Assembly (NCBI RefSeq): GCF_018070325.1
Contig: NZ_JAGPXY010000061.1
Location: 1 to 41,627 of the forward strand
Direction: 5' to 3'
From: Micromonospora sp. H61
Lineage (GTDB): Bacteria > Actinomycetota > Actinomycetes > Mycobacteriales > Micromonosporaceae
DNA length: 41,627 nt
The notes below the pieces were generated by a model. The model was not told the origin of the DNA and made no database searches. It worked only from the letters and a program-made list of their open reading frames with translations. The first letter of the stretch is position 1. Each line of letters begins with the position of its first letter. The position numbers and the translations under genes were made by a program. Below are positions 15,725 to 23,829 of the stretch, piece after piece.

Positions 15725-15733
15725 ACTGAACGG
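15725..15733. promoter_or_regulatory. Partial match to the ccr/meaA operator
   Basis: ACTGAACGG, the reverse complement of the central nine bases CCGTTCAGT of the ccr/meaA site, lies 31-39 bases upstream of the fused dehydrogenase start. The outer TTA/TAA arms are not conserved, so binding would be weaker if real. Confidence 0.3.
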
Positions 15734-15820
15734 CCGCTAAGGTTATGCGCGCGAGTCTGCCACGTGACGGTGAGTTGTCGAGACGCCGTGGCATATTTCA
15801 CCCACGGCCCAGCGGCGCCG

Positions 15821-16891
15821 CTACCCGGCCGCCACGCTGGTCAGGGCCAACAACTCCGCGACGAACTCCGCCGGGCGCTCCAGGTGCGGGCTGTGCCCGC
15901 AACCGGGCAGCACCACCTCGTGGTACGCGCCGCCGGCCGCCGCGTACCGGTCGAGCACCGCCCGGGTCTGGCCGACCATCGGCTGCGGTGGGCAGGCGTC
16001 CGCGCCGGGCCAGCCGGGCACGAGATCCAGCGAACCCAGGTACGCCAGGTCGAAGAGCGAGGTGTCCGAGACGATGACGTCGACGTCTCCACGTACCCAG
16101 GTGACCGGCGGTTTCTCGGCGACGGCCACCAGCTCGTCGGCGAGCCGGAACCAGGTCGGCGCGAGCGCGTTGAGCACCCCGCGCTCCCCCGGCGCGGTGC
16201 CCGGCCAGTTCTCCGACGGCACCGCCGTGCCCGGGTAGTTGTCGTCCCCGGTGGCGGTGGAGAGCACTGTGTCCAGCAGCAGTTCCTCGTCAGTGCCCAG
16301 CGAGGCGGGATCGGCGACATAGGTGGCTCGCAGCACGGCGCGCGGGCTGGCCGGCGCGTCAGTGCTCCGGTCACCGGCCGCGAGGCGGGCCACGAAGTCC
16401 GGGTTCGCCGTGCCGGCGCCGGTGCCGGCGAAGTCGGCTGTGGTCGGCGTACCGGTCAGGTCGCGGGTGCCGCCGAAGCCGTACGGGGAGACCGGTGCGG
16501 CGAGCAGCAACGCCCCCACCCGGTGCGGATGGTCGACCAGCAGGCGCATCGCCACCCCGCCGCCGAGGGAGTGCCCGACCACCACCGGGCGCGCCTCGGC
16601 GTCGAAGAGCGTCGGGTCGTCCAGCAGTGCGGCCACGTCGTCGGCGAAGTCCCGCAGGCCCCGGGTGGCGTCCACCGGGGCGGTCGCGGAGTCGCCGTAC
16701 CCCCGCAGGTCGGGGGCGACCACCCGCAGCATCGGTGGCAGACGGCGGACCAGCGGCTCCCAGAACAGCGCTGACGAGCAGTTGCCGTGGATCAGCAGCA
16801 CCGGTGTGCCGTCCGGCGAGCCGGCCACCCGTACCGCCTGGGTGATGCCGTTCGCCGTCACGATCCGCTGCTCGGTCTCCATCCGCGGCAT
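15821..16891 (-). CDS. Alpha/beta hydrolase
   Basis: A 356-residue alpha/beta hydrolase. The oxyanion region LLIHGNCSSALFWEPLV, the strand VVAPDLRGYGDS, the nucleophile elbow VVVGHSLGGGVAMRLL (Ser near residue 115) and the catalytic His in LPGCGHSPHLERPAEFV are all present. This pattern is typical of epoxide-hydrolase-, haloalkane- or C-C-bond-hydrolase-like enzymes. A long insertion between strands, roughly residues 140-260, forms a cap domain that would set substrate choice, which cannot be read from sequence. ATG 16891 is used; ATG 16882 is nearly as good and neither has a clear ribosome binding site. No signal peptide is seen. It stands alone between the FHA gene and the fused dehydrogenase. 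Confidence 0.85.
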   Translation of the reverse strand: MPRMETEQRIVTANGITQAVRVAGSPDGTPVLLIHGNCSSALFWEPLVRRLPPMLRVVAPDLRGYGDSATAPVDATRGLRDFADDVAALLDDPTLFDAEARPVVVGHSLGGGVAMRLLVDHPHRVGALLLAAPVSPYGFGGTRDLTGTPTTADFAGTGAGTANPDFVARLAAGDRSTDAPASPRAVLRATYVADPASLGTDEELLLDTVLSTATGDDNYPGTAVPSENWPGTAPGERGVLNALAPTWFRLADELVAVAEKPPVTWVRGDVDVIVSDTSLFDLAYLGSLDLVPGWPGADACPPQPMVGQTRAVLDRYAAAGGAYHEVVLPGCGHSPHLERPAEFVAELLALTSVAAG

Positions 16892-16971
16892 GGTGCCACG
16901 GGTGTCCCCGCCGGTCCAGGTGTCGGACCGCCACCCAACGGAGCTACCCGGTGTGGCGGACCGCCAGGCGA

Positions 16972-17388
16972 TCAGCGACGCGAGCCCGGTGGCGCGGCCA
17001 GCGGCAGCGGCAGCGTCGGTCGGACGTCGCGCCGGGACGGGCCGAAGCTGAGCCCCACCGGGTCGGTGAGCGCCACCCCGGGGTCGAACAGGCGCAGTTC
17101 GGTGCGGCCCAGCCGGATCACGTCACCGTCGGAGAGTCGTTCCACCTCGGTGATCCGCCGGTCGTTGAGCCAGGTGCCGTTGGTGGAGCCCAGGTCCCGC
17201 AGGGACGGGCCCTCCGGTGCCAGCCACACCTCGGCGTGGCGACGGCTCAGGTGCGGGTCGTTGATGACCACCTGACCGGTCGGCGCTCGGCCGATCACCT
17301 GTATCTCGGCTCGCATACGAAAGCTCGCGCCGCGCATCGGTCCACCCGCGACCGTCAACAGCGGCATCAGTTCCGGAAGTTCCTCCAT
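16972..17388 (-). CDS. FHA domain protein
   Basis: A 138-residue protein consisting almost entirely of one forkhead-associated domain, a phosphothreonine-binding fold used downstream of Ser/Thr protein kinases. The core signatures are in order: IGRAPTGQVVINDPHLSRRH (residues about 32-51) with the Gly-Arg and Ser-Arg-x-His motifs, then DLGSTNGTWLN near 65-75, and LSDGDVIRLG near 85-94. The remaining C terminus is Pro/Arg-rich. ATG 17388 is preceded by a GGAGG stretch somewhat far upstream. No kinase gene is in the window, so the partner is unknown. It is transcribed away from the aldehyde dehydrogenase gene. Confidence 0.9.
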   Translation of the reverse strand: MEELPELMPLLTVAGGPMRGASFRMRAEIQVIGRAPTGQVVINDPHLSRRHAEVWLAPEGPSLRDLGSTNGTWLNDRRITEVERLSDGDVIRLGRTELRLFDPGVALTDPVGLSFGPSRRDVRPTLPLPLAAPPGSRR

Positions 17389-17632
17389 GGACAGTCAGCC
17401 CTCCACCCCACACCGTCACTCCGCGCGTCAGCTTGCCATCAGACGGTAGTCGTCAATACCGACCGGCCGGTCAGCCTCTCGTCACCTCCCGGCCACCTGC
17501 CGTTCGACGATTCGGGCGGGCCGCATCCGTCACCAACGCCCTGACCTGCACTGATCAACGATCGGCCGGGTTGGTGCGACGCCGCTCCCCCGCCCCGAAT
17601 CGGGGACCCTACCGGCGAGTAATCCTCGGGTC

Positions 17633-17647
17633 TAGACTTCCGCCATG
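17633..17647 (+). promoter_or_regulatory. Putative leaderless -10 box of the aldehyde dehydrogenase
   Basis: TAGACT at 17633-17638 stands six bases before ATG 17645, with no ribosome binding site. The same hexamer occurs at the same distance before meaA. Confidence 0.6.
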
Positions 17648-19141
17648 ACGGCAGTGCATATCCCGGGCGTTCCGGTCATCGACGCGGGCCACTTGGTTTC
17701 CACCAGCCCGGCGACCGGCGCCGAGGCCGGTCGCCTCCCGGTCGCCACCGACGCCGACGTACGGCAGGCCGTCGACAGCGCCCGCGCCGCCGGCGAGTGG
17801 TGGGCGGGCCTCGGTTTCACCGGCCGCCGCCAGCGGATGCTGCGGTGGCGTGCGCTGCTCGCCAAGCGCATCGAGCAGTTGGCCGAGTTGGTGCACGTCG
17901 AGGGCGGCAAGCCGGTCGCCGACGCCATCGTCGAGATCGTCACGGCGATCGAGCACATCGACTGGGCCGCCCGCAACGCCGGCCGCGTGCTCGGTCCACG
18001 CCGGGTGCGGTCCCGGCTCATCCTGGCCGAGTTCTCCGGGCACCTCGAATACCAGCCGTACGGGGTGGTCGGCGTGATCGGGCCGTGGAACTATCCGGTC
18101 TTCACGCCGATCGGCTCCGCCGCGTACGCCCTCGCCGCCGGCAACGCCGTGGTGCTCAAGCCGAGCGAGTACACGCCCGCCGTCGGCCAGTGGCTGGTGG
18201 ACAGCTTCGCCGAGGTGGTGCCCGAGCAGCCGGTGTTCACCGCCGTGCACGGGCTGGGCGACGTGGGCGCGGCGCTGTGCCGCTCCGGCGTCAACAAGTT
18301 GGCCTTCACCGGCTCCACCGCCACCGCCCGAAAGGTGATGGCCGCCTGCGCCGAGACGCTGACCCCGGTGCTCATCGAGGGTGGCGGCAAGGACGCCATG
18401 ATCGTGGACAGCGACGCCGACCTGGACGCGGCCGCCGAGGCGTGTGTCTGGGGCGGTATGACCAACGCCGGCCAGACCTGCATCGGCATCGAGCGGGTGT
18501 ACGCGGTCGACGCCGTCTTCGACGCCTTCGTCGACAAGGTGGTGACCCGCGCCGGTCGGTTGACGGTCGGGCCGGAGGGCACCGACATCGGCCCGATCAC
18601 CATGCCCAAGCAGATCGACGTGATCCGCCGACACATCGACGCCGCCATCACGTCCGGCGGGCGCGCCGTGCTCGGCGGCCCGAGCGCCGTGCAACCGCCG
18701 TACGTCCACCCCACAGTGCTGGTGGACGTACCGGAGGAGTCCGCTGCCGTCCGCGAGGAGACCTTCGGTCCCACGCTGACCATCAGCCGGGTCCGCGACG
18801 CCGACGAGGCCGTCACCCGCGCCAACGCCCTGTCGTACGGCCTCGGGGGTTCGGTCTTCGGCCGACGGCGTGCGGTGACCATCGCCCGGCGACTGCGCTC
18901 CGGGATGGCGTCGATCAACTCCACGCTGACCTTCGCCGGCATGTCCACCCTGCCGTTCGGCGGTGTCGGCGACTCCGGCTTCGGACGGATCCACGGGGAG
19001 GACGGCCTGCGTGAGTTCGGTCGGTCCAAGGCGATCACCCGACGTCGTGCCCGGTCGCTGCTGCCGTCGATGACCTTCGAGCGCACCCCCGCCGACGTGG
19101 CCCGACTCGTCAAGGCCATCAAGGTCATGTACGGGAGGTAA
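17645..19141 (+). CDS. NAD(P)-dependent aldehyde dehydrogenase
   Basis: A 498-residue aldehyde dehydrogenase of the ALDH superfamily, oxidising an aldehyde to its acid. The cofactor-binding region GVIGPWNYPVFTPIG, the FTGSTATARKV turn, the general base Glu245 (in LIEGGGKDAM) and the nucleophile Cys279 (in NAGQTCIGIERV) are in place. Glu and Cys are 34 residues apart, as usual for the family. The Glu motif departs from the common LELGGK, and the chain ends with a basic extension after GRIHGEDGLREFGR. ATG 17645 is set by the leaderless-type TAGACT six bases upstream. The substrate is not deducible; the extended tail suggests a specialised subfamily. No operon partner is seen: the next gene has its own start signal. 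Confidence 0.92.
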   Translation: MTAVHIPGVPVIDAGHLVSTSPATGAEAGRLPVATDADVRQAVDSARAAGEWWAGLGFTGRRQRMLRWRALLAKRIEQLAELVHVEGGKPVADAIVEIVTAIEHIDWAARNAGRVLGPRRVRSRLILAEFSGHLEYQPYGVVGVIGPWNYPVFTPIGSAAYALAAGNAVVLKPSEYTPAVGQWLVDSFAEVVPEQPVFTAVHGLGDVGAALCRSGVNKLAFTGSTATARKVMAACAETLTPVLIEGGGKDAMIVDSDADLDAAAEACVWGGMTNAGQTCIGIERVYAVDAVFDAFVDKVVTRAGRLTVGPEGTDIGPITMPKQIDVIRRHIDAAITSGGRAVLGGPSAVQPPYVHPTVLVDVPEESAAVREETFGPTLTISRVRDADEAVTRANALSYGLGGSVFGRRRAVTIARRLRSGMASINSTLTFAGMSTLPFGGVGDSGFGRIHGEDGLREFGRSKAITRRRARSLLPSMTFERTPADVARLVKAIKVMYGR

Positions 19142-19221
19142 GTGTCGGATAACCGATCATCAACAAGGATCGGCGTATCCACATGTTTATACACCGTGGT
19201 CACGGCGGTACATTGCGTTAA

Positions 19222-19878
19222 ATGGGCCCCAATCGATTGCGTTACCGCCTTGTCGACAGTGACCAGTCGTGGAGCGCCCGACGGCGTCGGCACCGCTCGG
19301 ACTGGCTGGCGCGCACCTTTCCCGACATCGGCGACATGCACGTGGTCGACCTCGGTGGCCGGCTCGGCACCTGGCACCGCGCCACCGTCCGACCGGCCCG
19401 GGTGACAGTCGTCAACCTGGAGCAGCCGCCCGCCGTCGTCCCGGATTGGGCCCACGTCGAGCAGGCCGACGCCTGCGACCTGCCCCCGCACCTCACCAAG
19501 GGCAGCTTCGACCTGGTCTTCTCGAACTCGGTGCTGGAGCACGTGGGCGGGCACGAACGGCGGATCCGCTTCGCCGCCGCCGCCCGCTCACTGGCCGACC
19601 GGCACTGGGTCCAGACGCCCTACCGCTACTTCCCCATCGAGCCACACTGGATCGCGCCCGGCATGCAGTTCCTGCCGGTACGACTGCGCACCGCGTTCGC
19701 CCGACGGTGGCCGCTGGGGCACAAGCCGACCCGCAGCCACGACGCCGCCATCCACCAGGTGCTCTGGACCGAGTTGTTGGACCGCTCGCAGATGCGTCAC
19801 TACTTCCCCGACTCGACGATGCTGGTGGAGCGGGTGTTCGGTCTGCCGAAGTCACTGATCGCGGTGCGCACCGGGTAG
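19222..19878 (+). CDS. Class I SAM-dependent methyltransferase
   Basis: A 218-residue methyltransferase of the Rossmann-fold class. SAM-binding motif I reads VVDLGGRLGTW (near residues 41-51), followed by an acidic strand end in VVNLEQPP, the motif QADACDLPP, and the FDLVFSNSVLEHVGG segment typical of Methyltransf_11. The C-terminal half has YRYFPIEPHW and an extended helical region, which may define the acceptor. The acceptor is unknown. ATG 19222 is seven bases after TACATT (19209-19214), fitting leaderless transcription. It converges with nucS, leaving eight bases between the two stops. No pathway partner is adjacent. Confidence 0.8.
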   Translation: MGPNRLRYRLVDSDQSWSARRRRHRSDWLARTFPDIGDMHVVDLGGRLGTWHRATVRPARVTVVNLEQPPAVVPDWAHVEQADACDLPPHLTKGSFDLVFSNSVLEHVGGHERRIRFAAAARSLADRHWVQTPYRYFPIEPHWIAPGMQFLPVRLRTAFARRWPLGHKPTRSHDAAIHQVLWTELLDRSQMRHYFPDSTMLVERVFGLPKSLIAVRTG

Positions 19879-19886
19879 GACGCCGG

Positions 19887-20546
19887 TCAGAAAAGGGTCA
19901 GCTCGTCCTTCACGATGCCGCGCAGCTTGTCGTAGTCCACCACCACACACCGGATGCCCCGGTCGGTGGCGAGCACCCGGGCCTGCGGCTTGATCTCCTG
20001 GGCAGCGAAGACCCCGACGACGGGGCTGAGCAGCGGGTCACGGTTCATCAGCTCGAGATAGCGGGTCAACTGCTCCACGCCGTCGATGTCGCCACGTCGC
20101 TTGACCTCGACGGCGACCGAGCCCGAGTTGGCATCCCGGCACAGCAGGTCGACCGGGCCGATCGCCGTCATGTACTCGCGGCGGACCAGCGTGAACCCCT
20201 CACCCAGGGCACCCGGGTTGGCGGCCAGCAACTCCTGGAGGTGCGCCTCCACTCCGTCCTTGCGCAGGCCCGGATCCACACCCAACTCGTACGAGGTGTC
20301 CTGGAAGATCTCCTCCAGGGTGATCCGCAGCTCCTCGCCAGCCTTGTTGACGACCCGCCACACGCCGGGGGCCTCCTCCAACCGGCACGGCGGGCTCATC
20401 CAGTTCAACGGCTTGTACGCCCGGTCGTCGGCGTGAATAGACACCGACCCGTCCGCCTTCACCATCAGCAACCGGGTGGCCAGCGGCAGGTGAGCCGAGA
20501 GCCGTCCGACATAGTCCACCGAGCACTTCGCAATGACCAACCGCAC
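19887..20546 (-). CDS. nucS: Mismatch-specific endonuclease NucS (EndoMS)
   Basis: A 219-residue NucS, the enzyme of the actinobacterial and archaeal non-canonical mismatch repair route that replaces MutS/MutL. It cleaves both strands at mismatches. The N-terminal DNA-binding region starts VRLVIAKCSVDYVGRL, as in characterised NucS. The C-terminal nuclease domain holds REYMTAIGPVDLLCRD with the metal-binding Asp and VAVEVKRRGDIDGVEQLTRY with the E-x-K motif. It ends DELTLF, consistent with a beta-clamp binding tail. The frame is open to 20591, but GTG 20546 matches family starts and has TACCCT six bases upstream. Divergent from the DUF4126 gene. No mutS or mutL is seen in the window. Confidence 0.93.
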   Translation of the reverse strand: MRLVIAKCSVDYVGRLSAHLPLATRLLMVKADGSVSIHADDRAYKPLNWMSPPCRLEEAPGVWRVVNKAGEELRITLEEIFQDTSYELGVDPGLRKDGVEAHLQELLAANPGALGEGFTLVRREYMTAIGPVDLLCRDANSGSVAVEVKRRGDIDGVEQLTRYLELMNRDPLLSPVVGVFAAQEIKPQARVLATDRGIRCVVVDYDKLRGIVKDELTLF

Positions 20547-20617
20547 CCGACGAGGGTAGCCGAGCACCCACCGGTCGCCAGCGAGCGGCACTGGCGCGTC
20601 GGTGCGATGCTGAGACC

Positions 20618-21235
20618 GTGTTCGAAGTCCTCACCGGCACCGGTCTCGCCGCCTCGGCGGGGCTGAACGCCTACATACCCCTGCTCATCCTCGGCCTGCT
20701 CGGCCGTTACACCGACCTGATCGACCTGCCCAGCGGCTGGACCTGGCTCGGCAACGGCTGGGTCATCGCCATCATGGCCGTGCTGCTCGCCGTGGAGATG
20801 GTGGCGGACAAGGTGCCGGTGGTCGACCACATCAACGACGTGGTGCAGACAGTGGTCCGACCCACCGCCGGTGGCCTGGCCTTCGGCGCCGGCTCCTCGT
20901 CGGAGACGGTGACGGTCAGCGACCCAGGGAGCTTCTTCTCGTCCCACCAGTGGGTGCCGGTCGTCACCGGCGTACTGCTGGCGTTGGGCGTGCACCTGCT
21001 CAAGTCCGCGGCCCGCCCGGTGATCAACGCGACCACCGCCGGAATCGGCGCCCCGGTCGCCAGCACCGCCGAGGACGCCACCAGCGTGGTGGTCTCCCTG
21101 GTGGCGATCATCCTGCCGGTGCTGGTGCTCGTCGTCCTGGTCGGCCTGGCGTTCTTCACCTTCTGGTTCTTCCGTCGTCGATCCGAACGACGCCGCGAAC
21201 GAGAGGCCGCCCGCGTCGCCGGCTTCCGCGTCTGA
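20618..21235 (+). CDS. DUF4126 integral membrane protein
   Basis: A 205-residue membrane protein of the DUF4126 family. Likely membrane segments are GLNAYIPLLILGLLGRY (residues about 12-28), GWVIAIMAVLLAVEMV (46-62), a helix around VPVVTGVLLALGVHLLKSA (108-126) and VVVSLVAIILPVLVLVVLVG (150-170). A very basic cytoplasmic tail RRRSERRREREAARVAG ends the chain. The family is widespread in actinobacteria and has no established function. GTG 20618 begins the conserved segment; GATGCT lies six bases upstream, a weaker version of the leaderless pattern. Its start is 71 bases from that of nucS on the other strand, so the two share a promoter region. Confidence 0.8.
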   Translation: MFEVLTGTGLAASAGLNAYIPLLILGLLGRYTDLIDLPSGWTWLGNGWVIAIMAVLLAVEMVADKVPVVDHINDVVQTVVRPTAGGLAFGAGSSSETVTVSDPGSFFSSHQWVPVVTGVLLALGVHLLKSAARPVINATTAGIGAPVASTAEDATSVVVSLVAIILPVLVLVVLVGLAFFTFWFFRRRSERRREREAARVAGFRV

Positions 21236-21320
21236 CGCGGCGGATCGGCGGCCCGCGATACCGGGGCTCCACGGGTCGACAAAAGCCTAGTATCGGGGCA
21301 AGAGCCTAGAGGAGGTCGGC

Positions 21321-21617
21321 ATGACCGCAGCGTTGGAGATGCCCCGAGTCCAGGAATGTGTGGTCGCCGCGTGCGCGTACAACCAGGCAGGTGACTGCCA
21401 CGCCTTCGCGATCACCATCGGCAGCATGGATCACGCCCACTGCCACACCTTCGTCGAGTCGCCCGTCCGGGGCGGCGTGGAGAGCCTGATCGCGCAGGTG
21501 GGCGCCTGCCAGCGCGCCGACTGCCGGCACAACGAGCAGCTGGAGTGCCACGCGGCGTCGATCAGGGTCGGCCCGGACAACGACATGGCCGACTGCATGA
21601 CCTACGCCGGCCGCTGA
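21321..21617 (+). CDS. DUF1540 Cys-rich protein with two zinc-binding-like units
   Basis: A 98-residue protein with two copies of a DUF1540-type module. The first spans ECVVAACAYNQAGDCHAFAI and the second ACQRADCRHNEQLECHAASI; each has a C-x4-C-x6-7-C-H pattern, with additional Cys/His residues between and after (HAHCHTF, DCMTYA). The even spacing strongly suggests two structural metal sites. No catalytic motif is visible and the function of the family is unknown. ATG 21321 has a GAGGAGG ribosome binding site six to eight bases upstream. It is a single gene, convergent with meaA. Confidence 0.85.
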   Translation: MTAALEMPRVQECVVAACAYNQAGDCHAFAITIGSMDHAHCHTFVESPVRGGVESLIAQVGACQRADCRHNEQLECHAASIRVGPDNDMADCMTYAGR

Positions 21618-21671
21618 CCCACACTGGCCGCTGACCCACGCCGGCCGGCGACCTGCCGGGACAGCGCTCGA

Positions 21672-23678
21672 TCAGGGCAGGTCGTTGGCGTGACGGATGA
21701 CCGTCACCAGGTCGTCGATGATGCCGGTGAGGGCGAAGTCCTTCGGGGTGAAGACCCGGGCGACCCCGGCCGCCCGGAGGGTGTCCGCGTCACTGGCCGG
21801 GATGATGCCGCCCACCACCACCGGCAGGTCGGCCCGGCCGGCGGCGCGCAGCCCGTCGAGCACCGCGGGCACGGCGGCCAGGTGCGACCCGGAGAGCACG
21901 GAGAGCCCGACCAGGTCGACGTCCTCCTCGACGGCGGCGGCGACAATCTGCCCCGCGGTCAACCGGATGCCCTGGTAGACGACCTCGAAGCCGGCGTCGC
22001 GGGCGCGTACCGCGATCTGCTCCGCGCCGTTGGAGTGCCCGTCCAGGCCGGGTTTGCCGACCAGCAGCCGCAGCCGGCCGCTGCCCAGCTCCCGCGCGGT
22101 GGCGGTGACCCGCTCGCGGACCGCCACGAGGCCCGGCTCCCCACCACCGCCGGTGGCACCGGCCAGGCCGGTCGGTGCCCGGTACTCGCCGAAGACCTGG
22201 CGCAGCGCGCCGGCCCACTCGCCGGTGGTCACCCCGGCCCGCACACACTCCAGGGTGGCCGGCATCAGATTGGTGGTGGTCGCGGCGTCCGCGCGCAGCC
22301 GGGCCAGCGCCGCGTCGACGCCGGCCGCGTCCCGGTCGGCCCGCCACCGGCGTACGCCGTCCACGGCGGCCGCCTCGACCGCGGGATCGACCTGCTCGAC
22401 CGCGTCCGCGCCTGCGGCGGTCAGCGGGGAGGGTTCGGTGGCGGTGTACCGGTTGACCCCGACCACCACGTCGGCACCGGACTCCATCCGGCGACGGCGC
22501 TCGGCCAGCGACGCGACAAGCGCGCTCTTGAGGTAGCCGGTCTCCACTGCGGCGACGACGCCGCCCAGCTCCAGCACCTTGTCCAGCTCGACCCGCGCCC
22601 CGGTGACGACCTCGTCGACGAGCGCGGTCATCACGTGCGAGCCGGCGAAGAGGTCGGGATATTCGAGCAGATCCGACTCGTACGCCAGGACCTGCTGCAT
22701 CCGCAGCGACCACTGCTGGTCCCACGGGCGGGGCAGGCCGAGCGCCTCGTTCCAGGCGGGCAGCTGGACCGCGCGGGCCCGGGCGTCGCGGGACATCGTC
22801 ACGCCGAGCATCTCCAGCACGATGCGCTGGATGTTGTTCTCCGGCTGCGCCTCGGTGAGGCCGAGCGAGTTGACCTGCACCCCGTAGCGGAACCGCCGTT
22901 GTCTGGCGTCGGTGACCCCGTACCGGTTCCGGGTGATCTCGTCCCAGAGCGCGCCGAACGCGCGCATCTTGGCGATCTCCTCGACGAAGCGCACCCCGGC
23001 GTTGACGAAGAACGAGATCCGCTGGACCACGTCGCCCATCCGCTCGGCCGGGACCTGGCCGGAGTCCCGGACCGCGTCGAGCACGGCGACCGCTGTGGCC
23101 AGCGCGAAGCCGACCTCCTGCACGGGCGTGGCGCCGGCCTCCTGGAGGTGGTACGAGCAGATGTTGACCGGGTTCCACCGGGGCATCTCGCGCAGCGTGT
23201 ACGCCACCACGTCGGCGGTGAGCCGCAGCGACGCCGCCGGCGGAAAGATGTAGGTGCCCCGGGACAGGTACTCCTTGATGATGTCGTTCTGGGTGGTGCC
23301 GGCGCAGCGGGCCAGGTCGGCGCCCTGCTCCAGCCCGACGGTGCCGTACAGGGCGAGCAGCCACATCGCCGGGGCGTTGATGGTCATCGAGGTGTTCGTG
23401 TCGGCGAGCGGGAGACCGTCGAAAAGCGCCCGCATGTCGCCGAGGTGGGCCACCGGCACGCCGACCCGCCCGACCTCGCCGGCGGCGAGTTCGTGGTCCG
23501 GGTCGTACCCGGTCTGGGTGGGCAGGTCGAAGGCGACCGACAGGCCGGTCTGCCCCTTCGCCAGGTTGCGGCGGAAGAGGGCGTTGGTCGCCGCGGCCGA
23601 CGAGTGGCCGGCGTAGGTGCGCATCACCCACGGGCGGTCCCGCTCGGGCAGCCGCCCCGGGAATGCCGTCTCATCCAT
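21672..23678 (-). CDS. meaA: B12-dependent ethylmalonyl-CoA mutase (MeaA)
   Basis: A 668-residue adenosylcobalamin-dependent acyl-CoA mutase in single-chain form. The catalytic barrel begins PWVMRTYAGHSSAAATNALF and continues with GLSVAFDLPTQTGYDPDH and TNTSMTINAPAMWLLALY. The C-terminal B12 domain holds GLDGHSNGAEQ with Asp546 and the cobalt-ligating His548 of the DxHxxG motif. Length and sequence match MeaA-type proteins, shown in methylotrophs and phototrophs to be ethylmalonyl-CoA mutases (to methylsuccinyl-CoA), rather than the longer methylmalonyl-CoA mutase large subunit. Exact substrate remains an inference. ATG 23678 follows TAGACT by six bases, so it is probably leaderless. An operator-like site shared with ccr overlaps the promoter. 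Partners here are MeaB, Mce and the cobalamin adenosyltransferase. Confidence 0.92.
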   Translation of the reverse strand: MDETAFPGRLPERDRPWVMRTYAGHSSAAATNALFRRNLAKGQTGLSVAFDLPTQTGYDPDHELAAGEVGRVGVPVAHLGDMRALFDGLPLADTNTSMTINAPAMWLLALYGTVGLEQGADLARCAGTTQNDIIKEYLSRGTYIFPPAASLRLTADVVAYTLREMPRWNPVNICSYHLQEAGATPVQEVGFALATAVAVLDAVRDSGQVPAERMGDVVQRISFFVNAGVRFVEEIAKMRAFGALWDEITRNRYGVTDARQRRFRYGVQVNSLGLTEAQPENNIQRIVLEMLGVTMSRDARARAVQLPAWNEALGLPRPWDQQWSLRMQQVLAYESDLLEYPDLFAGSHVMTALVDEVVTGARVELDKVLELGGVVAAVETGYLKSALVASLAERRRRMESGADVVVGVNRYTATEPSPLTAAGADAVEQVDPAVEAAAVDGVRRWRADRDAAGVDAALARLRADAATTTNLMPATLECVRAGVTTGEWAGALRQVFGEYRAPTGLAGATGGGGEPGLVAVRERVTATARELGSGRLRLLVGKPGLDGHSNGAEQIAVRARDAGFEVVYQGIRLTAGQIVAAAVEEDVDLVGLSVLSGSHLAAVPAVLDGLRAAGRADLPVVVGGIIPASDADTLRAAGVARVFTPKDFALTGIIDDLVTVIRHANDLP

Positions 23679-23684
23679 GGCCGG

Positions 23685-23706
23685 AGTCTAAGTTACCGTT
23701 CAGTAA
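23685..23706 (-). promoter_or_regulatory. meaA promoter with candidate operator TTACCGTTCAGTAA
   Basis: On the minus strand TAGACT (23685-23690) ends six bases before the meaA ATG. Immediately upstream, 23693-23706 reads TTACCGTTCAGTAA on the plus strand, a partly palindromic site with pattern TTACnGnnCnGTAA. Thirteen of 14 bases match the ccr upstream site at 4178-4191. A protein bound here would cover the -10 region, as expected for a repressor. Confidence 0.7.
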
Positions 23707-23829
23707 AAGGAGCTGTGGAAAACCACACAGGTCCATGTCGGGGACGACCGGGTGGCAAGCGCCCGCAGTGGCGTGGACCGCCACACCCCGGGCACCACCC
23801 GGCCCAGGCCAGGACGCACACTGGACGGC

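Noticed and set aside
13892..16774. A 960-codon open frame on the plus strand
   Set aside because: It lies entirely opposite the fused dehydrogenase and hydrolase genes, has His/Arg/Gly-rich composition typical of antisense frames in GC-rich DNA, and shows no domain.
21672..23678. Assignment as classical methylmalonyl-CoA mutase large subunit
   Set aside because: The chain is short (668 residues), begins like MeaA proteins and has no small-subunit gene beside it, so ethylmalonyl-CoA mutase is the better reading.
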